Below are positions 17,401 to 24,592 of a DNA stretch of 49,869 nt, in pieces (the stretch's first letter is position 1; each line of letters begins with the position of its first letter). The position numbers and the translations under genes are program-made. The notes under the pieces were generated by a model. That model was given only the letters and a program-made list of their open reading frames with translations. It searched no databases and was not told the origin of the DNA. The stretch is from assembly GCA_022013685.1 (NCBI GenBank), contig JAKLPV010000187.1, positions 1 to 49,869 on the forward strand. The letters are read 5' to 3'. Source of the stretch: Anaerolineae bacterium (GTDB lineage Bacteria; Chloroflexota; Anaerolineae; Anaerolineales; Villigracilaceae).

Positions 17401-19184
17401 CAGTGGTCGCGGCATGGCAAGATTCGCGTGGCGATGCACAATTGGTGGCGCATGTCATCCTAAAAAAGGATGTTTCAGCCTCTGAGATTCGCGCCTACTT
17501 GCGCGAACGATTGCCTGAAGTGATGGTTCCACCTTATATTCTTTTTGCTGATTCGTTCCCGAAAACCGCCAACGGGAAAATACATCGCGCCGGTCTGCCT
17601 GCGCCCTCAGTCTTACGCCCGTTGCCAGACGGGGCAGATGCTGAAAGTGAAGCACTAACGACACCCACCGAGAAAATATTGGCTGGGGCCTGGGCAAATT
17701 TGTTGGGAATCGAAGAAAATATCATCAGCCGCGATTCCGATTTCATGGATTTGGGCGGGCATTCACTATTGATGACCCTGCTGATGGTTGAAGTGCGCAA
17801 ACAGTTCCAGGTTGGTTTCAATATGCGCGAATTCTTTGGCGCATCCACGCTCAGGAAGTTCGCAGCGCTGGTTGACCAGCGGCGAGACCAAGAGACCGCC
17901 AACGCTAACCTTGGTCGAAGCCCCGTTTCATCCCACAGCCCGGAGTGGGCCCGTCAGCGCATGGCATTTCTCCAGCGGGAAGCGGAATTACCGCGCTACC
18001 TGGCCCCCGCACGCGGACTCGTTTACCAGCCTGTCGCAGATATTCAAAATGTGCTGCTGACGGGAGGCACGGGTTTCCTGGGAGCGTATGTCATTGCTGA
18101 AATTCTAAAAACAACCAATGCCCATATTCATTGCCTGGTGCGTCCGCGTCGTGGAGAAAACAGCAAGCAGCGTATCGAAAATCAAATGAAACGGTATCAG
18201 GTCTGGGCTGAGAGCGCAGCCTGGCAATCCGCCTGGGATAACCGCCTGCACGTTGTCGATGGCGATGTCACCCTGCCGCGGCTGGGGATGACGAATCAGG
18301 ATTACGAAAGACTCTCACGGGAGGTGGATGCCATCTTCCACGGGGCAGCGCATGTGAATTTCATTTATCCTTACGAAGCGTTGCGCGCGACGAACGTACT
18401 GGGCGTCCACGAGATCATCCAGTTCGCGTTCCATTCACGAATCAAGCCCATCCACCACCTTTCCACTGCGGCAATCTGGCCGATGGGCGCACAGTATACG
18501 TACTACGAAAAAGACCCCATCGACCATGTCGGCCTGCTCAACCTGGGTTACGACGAAGCAAAATGGGTCGGGGAAAAATGTCTGGTTCACGCAGCCGAAC
18601 GCGGCTTGCCGCTGGCGCGTTATCGTCCGGGCGAGGTCGGCGGGGATAGCTTCACGGGGCGCTGTGTTACCGATCATTTCATTATTGCCTGCTTCAAAGG
18701 TTTTCTGCAATTCGGGGCCTTCCCAGACCTGGATATTGAAGTGGACATCGCCCCGGTGGATTATGTTGCCAAAGCAATGGTTTACATGGCCTTTCATCGA
18801 AATGTCCTGGGACGCGCTTTCCATCTTACCAACCCGTCGCGCCGTAAATTAAAGGATGGGCTGGCCTATTTGCGTGGTCTTGGATATCAGTTTGAAGAGT
18901 TGGCATTCGTTGACCTGCGCGACAGGTTGGTCAACAGTCCGGATTTTTCATCCAACGCCCTGTTCGCTTATCAGGCGGCCCTCGATGATATGGATGATGT
19001 CAGCATGCAATTGCCCACCTATGACACGCGAGAGACGCTGCGGGAGCTGGCCGGCTCTGGTATTACCTGCCACCCGGCGGATGAAAAATTATTCGGGACC
19101 TATTTGCGCTATCTTCAAGAAATCGGTTTTCTCCCGCAGCCAGAGGCGCTCATCCTGGACCGGATCCAATCGAAAGTGGGATAA
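14478..19184 (+). CDS. NRPS: carrier - degenerate C - A - PCP - thioester reductase
   Basis: 1568 aa. An N-terminal carrier domain (about 5-80) has Ser46 in LGISSLEL (SSL instead of DSL). The C domain (about 95-530) has its HHxxxDG motif reduced to GHALVIE: only His231 remains, with no Asp or Gly. The A domain (about 540-1045) has YTSGSTGKPKG, LYGPTETT, YWTGD, GRLDDQVKIHGVRVELGE and Lys1034 in NGKIHR. By alignment to GrsA the pocket reads roughly D-I-V-A-L-A-L-V-F-K; the Asp fits an alpha-amino acid but I recognise no substrate. The PCP has Ser1096 in LGGHSLL. The terminal reductase (about 1190-1560) has TGGTGFLG (1195-1202) and Tyr1358-xxx-Lys1362, which in this family releases the chain as aldehyde or alcohol using NAD(P)H. 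No strong SD is seen before ATG 14478. Overall call certain; the C-domain role is open. Confidence 0.95.
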   Translation: MTRPNGKHELSQIQSILQQIIIGRVGDDDLPSIPNDIPILDLGISSLELVEGMRQVYDHFGVLVSIRRVIEGQVTIGTLALYIEQELNSQQSLKKKSQAAQWKIERQIPLAASQQHLGFLSRYSSEASAAFNDALLIQLNGALHGPALHAALEEAGNRYDALRSALNPEQNTLDIGTGEALELVVSPVTSDQLPGRLTEIVARPFEIGKRLFRAELLRLSETQHVMVLVGHALVIEQNALKTILNDITELYQAFSRDQPASAAPLTLQWTDYLALGNTEDAKKAQGVAKKYWQEVFDSGLPILELPADHPRPPLKRYSGSRLELRLDPAIDERLKAYALSKGLSPETILFAAFTVFIHRLSALDDVVIGLESASLYLDGSVPAIANTRNMLPVRTNYDANRAFRDHIRTEAETLTKANLHRHLSLAELIQLLQLPRDQSRSPLFTAAFRSQADETSVVFAGLEAEMIIPPSAGARYDVELIALTQGNNLALVCDYSTELFETETISRWLNGMLALLDAGIQDASQACGLLPLMTAREQETIISEWNNTSLEYPRAKTTLDLITEQARAARETTAIRSGDSSLNYGQLMERVEQIAAALHQSGVKRGDRVGILMKRSLDLIPALLAAWRVGALYVPMDTGFPQSRIAYMLSDAAVQTVIINSDLIGVLGEEHAFNVLRIENINERPVSLEHAPPASGTDSAYIIYTSGSTGKPKGVEIRHDALLNCLLATRDYVEFRAGSSMLALTTISFDISTVEIFMPLIAGGCVDLGQDGLVADGLQLAERIKNDKPTHVQATPSTWKTLLSAGWQGRDDIYLLSAGEALSRDLAEQLLPECYALWDLYGPTETTVFSSAYRVTSEPETPMRIGHPYPNTQIYILDKQYQPVPIGAIGDLYIAGEGLAVGYWRRPELTAERFIKNPFSSGERMYWTGDLARYLPDGSIVWLGRLDDQVKIHGVRVELGEIESALRNVEGVRDAVVAAWQDSRGDAQLVAHVILKKDVSASEIRAYLRERLPEVMVPPYILFADSFPKTANGKIHRAGLPAPSVLRPLPDGADAESEALTTPTEKILAGAWANLLGIEENIISRDSDFMDLGGHSLLMTLLMVEVRKQFQVGFNMREFFGASTLRKFAALVDQRRDQETANANLGRSPVSSHSPEWARQRMAFLQREAELPRYLAPARGLVYQPVADIQNVLLTGGTGFLGAYVIAEILKTTNAHIHCLVRPRRGENSKQRIENQMKRYQVWAESAAWQSAWDNRLHVVDGDVTLPRLGMTNQDYERLSREVDAIFHGAAHVNFIYPYEALRATNVLGVHEIIQFAFHSRIKPIHHLSTAAIWPMGAQYTYYEKDPIDHVGLLNLGYDEAKWVGEKCLVHAAERGLPLARYRPGEVGGDSFTGRCVTDHFIIACFKGFLQFGAFPDLDIEVDIAPVDYVAKAMVYMAFHRNVLGRAFHLTNPSRRKLKDGLAYLRGLGYQFEELAFVDLRDRLVNSPDFSSNALFAYQAALDDMDDVSMQLPTYDTRETLRELAGSGITCHPADEKLFGTYLRYLQEIGFLPQPEALILDRIQSKVG

Positions 19185-19188
19185 ACGA

Positions 19189-20520
19189 ATGGAAGCAAAC
19201 ACGGCCCGCATTGATGGATTTTCCATAAACCTATACCAAACCTGGCTGCTGGTCAATTGTCCACAATCCTATACGGCATCCCTGCGAAAGCGCTATGGTG
19301 AAGTAGTCGCTCTATTTACTCCCTTAGGGACAACATTTGCGATCGCACTGACCCCCAACAGCGCGCGCCAAATTCTGTCCGCTGACCCGGCTATATACGA
19401 CGCCTTCTGGAAGGAAGGATTTGCCGGGGTGGCTGGCAGCGGATCGATCTGGGTATTGGGGAAAAACGAGCATCGCCGGGAACGTCAACTGTTATCGCCT
19501 GCTTTTCATGCCCAGAGTTTTCGCGGTTATGGCGAAGTAATACGCGAAGTGACCCATCAAAAAATAAAACATTGGCAACCGGGACAAACCTTGCGCGCGC
19601 TTGACACAACGCTCAGCATCTCGCTGGATATCATCATGCGTCTGGTGTTCGGCGCGGAAAATGGGAAATTCCTGGATGAAGGATGCCGGGTACTTACTGC
19701 TTTATGGCGCAACATGCATCCGTTATTCATTTTCTTCCCCGCCCTGCAAAGGGGCTGGTTCCCGCCCTGGTCACGTTATGCCCGCGCCAAGAACGATTTT
19801 TCAAAATGGGTCAGCAAATATTTGACCGAACGCCGCGCTCGAAAAGATAGGACAGATGACATTTTGGGGCGCATGCTGGCTGCTCATTATGAAGACGGAC
19901 TTCCAATGCGTGACGAAGATATTCGAGACGAGCTGATCACAATCCTGCTCGCCGGGCACGAAACCACCGCCACCGCCCTGGCCTGGGCGCTTTATGACCT
20001 GGGAACTTGCCCTGACAAACTGGAAAATTTACGCATTGAACTGGCTTCTCTTGGGGTAGAGCCTGATCCCGAATTGATTGCAAAAGCCCCCTATCTGACA
20101 GCGGTCTGCAACGAAACCCTGCGCCTGCATACCCTGCTACCCGAGATCGCTCGCGAACTCGTTTTGCCGCTTGAATTGTCCGGGCACACGCTAATCCCCG
20201 GGGACTCGGTGGGGGTTTCGGTCATGGCGATCCACCACGACCCGGACCTGTACCCGGAACCCAACCAATTCATCCCCGAACGCTTCATTGGCCGGACTTA
20301 TAGCCCGTTTGAGTTTCTCCCGTTTGGCGGAGGTCATCGCCGATGCCTGGGATCAGGTCTGTCGGATTACGAAATGAGGATCGCGCTGGCCGAAATCGTC
20401 ACGCAGTGGGACTTTGAGCCGGTGGGCATTGAACGCGAAATTCGGCATGACATAGCCATGGGACCCAAGAACGGGGTTCTTTTGCGTATCAAAGGAAGAC
20501 GAACTTCCGATAAAAACTGA
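19189..20520 (+). CDS. Cytochrome P450
   Basis: 443 aa, starting 4 nt after the NRPS stop codon, so probably translationally coupled; an open frame extends upstream inside the NRPS gene but has no support as coding. P450 hallmarks: I-helix AGHETT with Thr259, E-x-x-R in ETLRLH, a PERF segment (PERFIGRTYSPFEFLPFGGG) and heme loop FGGGHRRCLG with Cys386 as heme ligand. There is no N-terminal membrane anchor, as usual for bacterial enzymes. By general feel it resembles the CYP110-like group of cyanobacterial and soil-bacterial P450s, but subfamily is not established. It likely hydroxylates or otherwise oxidises the PKS/NRPS product; redox partners are not encoded here. Confidence 0.95.
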   Translation: MEANTARIDGFSINLYQTWLLVNCPQSYTASLRKRYGEVVALFTPLGTTFAIALTPNSARQILSADPAIYDAFWKEGFAGVAGSGSIWVLGKNEHRRERQLLSPAFHAQSFRGYGEVIREVTHQKIKHWQPGQTLRALDTTLSISLDIIMRLVFGAENGKFLDEGCRVLTALWRNMHPLFIFFPALQRGWFPPWSRYARAKNDFSKWVSKYLTERRARKDRTDDILGRMLAAHYEDGLPMRDEDIRDELITILLAGHETTATALAWALYDLGTCPDKLENLRIELASLGVEPDPELIAKAPYLTAVCNETLRLHTLLPEIARELVLPLELSGHTLIPGDSVGVSVMAIHHDPDLYPEPNQFIPERFIGRTYSPFEFLPFGGGHRRCLGSGLSDYEMRIALAEIVTQWDFEPVGIEREIRHDIAMGPKNGVLLRIKGRRTSDKN

Positions 20521-20550
20521 GAATTAGCAAACAAGAAGAGGAATAACCCA

Positions 20551-21303
20551 TTGAGCATTTTAGCCAACAAAACAGTACTCATCACCGGCGGAAGTCGCGG
20601 CATCGGGAAAGCAATTGTCCAGACTGCCATGCAGGAAGGTGCAAATGTTGTTTTTACCTACATCAACAGCGCCGAAGAGGCCGAAGCGCTGGTTAATAAC
20701 CTGGCGGCAGAATATCCAGATCAGCGCTGCGTGGCGAAACAATGCGATGTCAGTGATACGGATGCCATGGACAAGCTGGTCAAGGGACTGATTTCGGAGT
20801 TTAAACAGGTGGATGCCCTGGTCAATAATGCCGGAATTACGCGTGATTCAGTTCTGGCGCGCATGAACCGCGACCAATGGGACGCAGTCATCAACACGAA
20901 TCTGGGCAGCATGTTCAATGCCACCAAGCCGCTTGTACTCCAGATGGTAAAGCAAAAAGGCGGGGCGATTGTCAATATCTCATCGGTTGTTGGCGTGTAT
21001 GGAACCACCGGGCAAACCAACTATGCCGCTGCCAAAGCCGGGATGATCGGTTTCACAAAAGCGCTGTCAGCCGAGATCGCGCCTCATAATATTCGCGTCA
21101 ACGCCGTGGCGCCAGGCTACATCTATACCGATATGATGTCGATCCTCGATCAAGATACACTGGAATATGTCAAATCTCGCATTTCAATGCGGAGATTGGG
21201 AACCGTTGACGATGTTGCCCCGCTGGTGTGCTTCCTGCTATCCGAAAAGGCCACCTACATTACCGGACAGGTATTTCAGGTGGATGGGGGCATCACGCTA
21301 TAG
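20551..21303 (+). CDS. FabG-like SDR ketoreductase, candidate trans-acting KR
   Basis: 250 aa. Start is TTG 20551 with AGAGGA 8 nt upstream; the first internal Met would remove the cofactor loop. It is a classical [11 protein letters not shown] near 13-20, NNAG near 90, catalytic Ser145, Tyr158 and Lys162 (NISS...NYAAAK), and C-terminal [11 protein letters not shown]. Sequence features closely match 3-oxoacyl-ACP reductase (NADPH-dependent reduction of beta-ketoacyl-ACP). Because the PKS at 8942 has a dehydratase but no ketoreductase domain, this enzyme probably supplies that step in trans; that link is inference from context. It ends the main rightward operon, with an intrinsic terminator 35 nt after its stop. 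Confidence 0.93.
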   Translation: MSILANKTVLITGGSRGIGKAIVQTAMQEGANVVFTYINSAEEAEALVNNLAAEYPDQRCVAKQCDVSDTDAMDKLVKGLISEFKQVDALVNNAGITRDSVLARMNRDQWDAVINTNLGSMFNATKPLVLQMVKQKGGAIVNISSVVGVYGTTGQTNYAAAKAGMIGFTKALSAEIAPHNIRVNAVAPGYIYTDMMSILDQDTLEYVKSRISMRRLGTVDDVAPLVCFLLSEKATYITGQVFQVDGGITL

Positions 21304-21337
21304 CATTTCCACTGGAGATATTTCCATTTACCCAAAA

Positions 21338-21388
21338 AGACAGGATATTCAGAGCAAGCTCAATGAATATCCTGTCTCGTCTTTTTTC
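21338..21388 (+). terminator. Intrinsic terminator after the SDR gene
   Basis: A 13-bp perfect stem (AGACAGGATATTC at 21338-21350, GAATATCCTGTCT at 21365-21377) with a 14-nt loop is followed by CGTCTTTTTT. It lies between the SDR and the methyltransferase genes on the same strand, so the methyltransferase is read either by partial read-through or from its own promoter. Confidence 0.85.
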
Positions 21389-21439
21389 CAGAGGCTTCAA
21401 CACGTATTATTATCCGCTATTAGAAAGCGAGAAACACAA

Positions 21440-22426
21440 ATGATTGGTGTCTTGATAGGCATTCCGGTTTTCGTCTTATTGACAGCAGGGGTTGTCATCG
21501 TCGTACTCTTGCGCAAACCCAGCCGGCGTTACAGCGGACCAGGCTCCGTTTCGGGCGTCTATGATACCTGGACAACCGACCAGAAAATGAAATTCTACTG
21601 GGGCAACCATCTACATGCCGGGTTTTACGGCCAGCCCCCTGAGCGCAAGGATTTCATCCGCGCCAAGCTTGATATGATCGACGAAATGGTACGTTGGGGC
21701 ATCGCTCAGCCTGACCCAAGGCTCATCGAACGCCTGGAAAATCCCGTTGCGAATGCGTCACGCATAAAAATCCTGGATGTGGGCTCCGGCATGGGAGGCA
21801 CCGCCTTGCACCTGGCGCAGCGCTGGCCAAAAAGCGCGCATATCACCGGCATCACCATTTCTAGCGCCCAGACCACGCACGCAACCCGGCTTGCCCACGC
21901 CAGCGGGTTGTGCAATGTTACCTTTGTAGAATGTGACGCCATGGATCCGGCTTTCGCCGCTCAAAGTTTTGACATCATCTGGACGCTTGAATCCGAAGTC
22001 CACATGCCAGACAAGGAACGCTTCATGCGCGAGATCGTTCGGGTGCTCAAACCCGGCGGATGGCTGCTGATGGGCACCTGGAATGTGCGCGATACCCGCT
22101 CAGTTCCGCTTAATACATCCGAAATGGAGCACGTTCAATATCTGCTCGATGAGTGGTGTCACACAAAGTTCGATGAAATTCACGAGAGCGTTCAACTACT
22201 GGAGCGCCACGGCTTGCAGAAAGTGGTTTCCGAAGATTGGACAGCGGCCACCCTCCCGAGCTGGAGAGACGCGATTCTGGTGGCCCTGCGCGATGGGCGC
22301 GGGCTGGTATGGACTGCCGATATTTGGTGGCGAAACACCCGCGATGCCTATACAATTCTGCGTTTTGACTCCGCCTTTCGCAAAGGCCTGTGCCAATATG
22401 GCTTATTTCGAGGGCAAAAACCGTAG
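21440..22426 (+). CDS. Membrane-anchored SAM-dependent methyltransferase
   Basis: 328 aa from ATG 21440; longer in-frame readings would start inside the SDR gene and run through the terminator. Residues 2-24 (IGVLIGIPVFVLLTAGVVIVVLL) form a transmembrane helix. Motif I is LDVGSGMGGTALHLA near 114-128, followed by a GITIS segment and a post-motif VRVLKPGGWLLMGTW. The WGNHLHAGFYG and LDVGSGMGGT elements resemble the gamma-tocopherol/cyclopropane-fatty-acid-like methyltransferase group that acts on lipophilic substrates. It probably methylates the cluster product at the membrane, but separation by the terminator leaves membership in the pathway less certain. SD is weak (GCGAG). Confidence 0.85.
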   Translation: MIGVLIGIPVFVLLTAGVVIVVLLRKPSRRYSGPGSVSGVYDTWTTDQKMKFYWGNHLHAGFYGQPPERKDFIRAKLDMIDEMVRWGIAQPDPRLIERLENPVANASRIKILDVGSGMGGTALHLAQRWPKSAHITGITISSAQTTHATRLAHASGLCNVTFVECDAMDPAFAAQSFDIIWTLESEVHMPDKERFMREIVRVLKPGGWLLMGTWNVRDTRSVPLNTSEMEHVQYLLDEWCHTKFDEIHESVQLLERHGLQKVVSEDWTAATLPSWRDAILVALRDGRGLVWTADIWWRNTRDAYTILRFDSAFRKGLCQYGLFRGQKP

Positions 22427-22679
22427 ACTTCAGACTTAATCGGCTAAACCTTGCCGCTTTTCATAAGGTGATCCTGAAATACAACACAAGAAACCGCACT
22501 GCGCAACTCCGGCAATGCGATTTCTTGTGTCTCTAAATACCTTGATAGGTTACATGGGTGCATCTCGGAAAACGTTGTATCCTGCTCATTTTGTCATTTC
22601 GACAAGCGTTGGCGGTCGAGCTTGTCGAGACCCAGCGAGGAGAAATCCCTGCCCCGACAGTGGCAGGTCTTTAGTGTTT
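22427..22679. other. Convergent intergenic region with hairpins and a REP-like repeat
   Basis: This 253-bp gap between convergent genes contains a 10-bp-plus-4-bp stem at 22484-22530 (ACACAAGAAA / TTTCTTGTGT, no T-run), a REP-like element at 22589-22646, and a 6-bp hairpin CCTGCC/GGCAGG at 22648-22667 followed by TCTTT that could end rightward transcription. No coding potential is supported. Confidence 0.5.
22589..22646 (+). repeat. REP-like palindromic repeat, copy 1
   Basis: TTTTGTCATTTCGACAAGC pairs with GCTTGTCGA (22620-22628) and ends in CAGCGAGGAGAAAT. Its outer parts (TTTTGTCATTTCGA and CAGCGAG...AAA) recur in reverse orientation at 36231-36260. Such extragenic palindromes are common dispersed repeats; two copies in one window support, but do not prove, a family. 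Confidence 0.45.
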
Positions 22680-23852
22680 TTACCCAACCACAATCCGCTC
22701 ATTCTCGTAAAACTTGATCGCACCAAAGGTACAGATAGCCGCAAACACAAGCGTTATCAAGGCAGAAATGATGAGGTTGGAAGCCACAATTGGCTCAGAG
22801 CGCAGGAACTGGTTAATCAGAATTTGCTGACCAAAAGTGGGGATGAGCATCGTCCACAATTCCGGCTTGACCGGCAGGAAAGCCAGGGCAATGCCGGGCA
22901 GGGCCGGGATCAAGCCCACAAACGGCAGGTAAGTTCCGGCCTCCTTGGTGGTTTTTGTAAAGGAAGCGATCAGTGTCTGGATGGCGCAAGCCAGAAGAAC
23001 AATCGGCAGGCAGACAAAGAAGATGGCAACCAACGCGCCAGCATCCAGGCTGATCTGAACGCCAAGCATTTTTTCCACGGGCAGGATATTAAAAATCGCC
23101 GCAAAACCGGCCAGGGTAATTACCAGGTTCAGGCTGGCAAAGGGGATGGCCGCCAGCATTTTACCAAGCGCAAACCATCCACGTGGCAACGGGTTGATAA
23201 GCAGGGGTTCAAGTGAGCCACGTTCGCGCTCCCCCGCTGTCGCATCAGTGATGACCGGCGCTGCGCCATTGAAAATGGCAAAAATGATGAAATATGGCAG
23301 CATCGAAAGAAAGACCAGGGCCTGGCTCTGGGGAGTGGCTGTATCCACTTCCTCGACTTGCACGGCCTGGATCACTTCGGGGCTGACTCCGCGCAAGGTT
23401 AGTCGCAGTAAACCGATATAGTCGCTATAGCCTTCCAGCAGGTTTTGTGCTCGTCGAATGTCTGTGATCGCCGATTGGCGTGTGCTGTCGAAAACCAACT
23501 GCACTCGCGCCGTCTCGCCCGCAGAGAAGTTTTCGCCATAATCAGACGGGATGATCAGCGCGACATTGATGTCGCCAGCGCTGACAGCCGCTTCGGGGTC
23601 GGCAGGCGCAGCTTCAACGATAACATCCTGCTGCCCCAGGAAGGCGATCAGGTTGGGAGCGTTTTCTGCACCCAAGACCGGCAGGCGCAACGATTCTTCG
23701 ACCCGATCGCGCAGGGTGTTGCCGAGCAGCATGATCATTCCACCCAAAATAAGCGGCCCGAACAAGGCCCAAAATACGCCCGTTGTCCAACTGCGATAAT
23801 CACGCAGGTTGTCAAGAATTTCTTTTTCGATGATTACCCAAATCTTTTTCAT
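22680..23852 (-). CDS. ABC transporter permease, NatB-like (ABC-2 type)
   Basis: 390 aa. One N-terminal membrane helix (about 25-45), a large extracytoplasmic domain (about 50-190), then about five helices (near 195, 240, 275, 305 and 360). This layout and the conserved TAGERERGSLEPLLINPLPR stretch after the second helix are those of NatB/ABC2_membrane_3 permeases, which export sodium or varied solutes. It overlaps the ATPase gene upstream by 4 bp (ATGA), so the two are translationally coupled. The transported substrate cannot be told from sequence. Confidence 0.9.
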   Translation of the reverse strand: MKKIWVIIEKEILDNLRDYRSWTTGVFWALFGPLILGGMIMLLGNTLRDRVEESLRLPVLGAENAPNLIAFLGQQDVIVEAAPADPEAAVSAGDINVALIIPSDYGENFSAGETARVQLVFDSTRQSAITDIRRAQNLLEGYSDYIGLLRLTLRGVSPEVIQAVQVEEVDTATPQSQALVFLSMLPYFIIFAIFNGAAPVITDATAGERERGSLEPLLINPLPRGWFALGKMLAAIPFASLNLVITLAGFAAIFNILPVEKMLGVQISLDAGALVAIFFVCLPIVLLACAIQTLIASFTKTTKEAGTYLPFVGLIPALPGIALAFLPVKPELWTMLIPTFGQQILINQFLRSEPIVASNLIISALITLVFAAICTFGAIKFYENERIVVG

Positions 23853-24583
23853 CGCTCCAATCCTTCTGCCGAGCCGATGGCGGCGACAAAGGCGTCTTCC
23901 AGGTTTTCCTGTCTGGTTTGGCGGCGCAAATCATCAGGGCTGCCGCTTGCAGAGACTTCGCCGTGCGAGATAATGACAATCTGATCGCACAACGCAGCAA
24001 CCTCTTGCATAATATGACTGGTAAATAAAACGCATTTACCATCTTCACGCAGCCGTTGAATGAACTGGCGCATGGCGCGCGTACTCATCACATCCAGGCC
24101 ATTGGTCGGTTCATCGAGCAAAACGTTTTGCGGATTATGCACCAGCGCGCGGGCGATGCTCACCTTGAGCTTTTCACCGGTCGAGAACCCTTCGGTTGGG
24201 CGATCGGCGATGGACTGCATATCGAGCATCGCCAGAAGGCCGTTAATCTGACCTTCGAGCATTTCGCCGCCCAGGCCGTGCAAACGCCCGTAGTAGCGGA
24301 TATTCTCGCGGGTTGTCAGGCGCGGATACAGCCCGCGCGCATCGGCCAACACCCCGATCCGGCGCTGGACTTCAAGCGGGGTTTTCAACACGTCGAAACC
24401 ATCCACTTGCGCCGAACCACTATCCGGCTTGAGCAGGGTATAAAGCATCCGCAGGGTTGTGCTTTTTCCGGCGCCATTTGGGCCGAGCAGGCCGGTAATT
24501 TGTCCGTCAGATGCGGAAAAGGAAACTTGCTGAACGGCTTTTACTTTTCCGAAAGATTTTGAGAGATTTTGGACTTGTATCAT
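23849..24583 (-). CDS. ABC transporter ATP-binding protein, NatA-like
   Basis: 244 aa, single ABC ATPase domain: Walker A GPNGAGKST near 34-42, Q-loop region RRIGVLADARGLY, signature FSTGEKLKVSIARAL, Walker B NVLLDEPTNGLD and switch His in FTSHIM. NatA-type features are the D-loop NGLDVMSTRAMR and the partner permease gene that overlaps its 3' end. It starts 9 bp after the stop of the upstream lipoprotein hydrolase gene, so the three form one leftward operon. It powers the NatB-like permease; the exported substrate is unknown. Confidence 0.93.
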   Translation of the reverse strand: MIQVQNLSKSFGKVKAVQQVSFSASDGQITGLLGPNGAGKSTTLRMLYTLLKPDSGSAQVDGFDVLKTPLEVQRRIGVLADARGLYPRLTTRENIRYYGRLHGLGGEMLEGQINGLLAMLDMQSIADRPTEGFSTGEKLKVSIARALVHNPQNVLLDEPTNGLDVMSTRAMRQFIQRLREDGKCVLFTSHIMQEVAALCDQIVIISHGEVSASGSPDDLRRQTRQENLEDAFVAAIGSAEGLER

Positions 24584-24592
24584 TTGAGACCT

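Noticed and set aside
18856..19188. N-terminal extension of the P450 frame
   Set aside because: Lies fully within the NRPS reductase domain in another frame, and its peptide is Trp/Arg/Ser-rich without P450 character; ATG 19189 directly follows the NRPS stop.
21304..21439. Possible in-frame start of the methyltransferase inside or before the SDR 3' end
   Set aside because: It would translate through the terminator stem; ATG 21440 begins directly at the membrane helix.
22515..23216. Rightward 233-codon open frame
   Set aside because: Mostly antisense to the NatB-like permease and rich in Gln/Arg/Lys; no motif.
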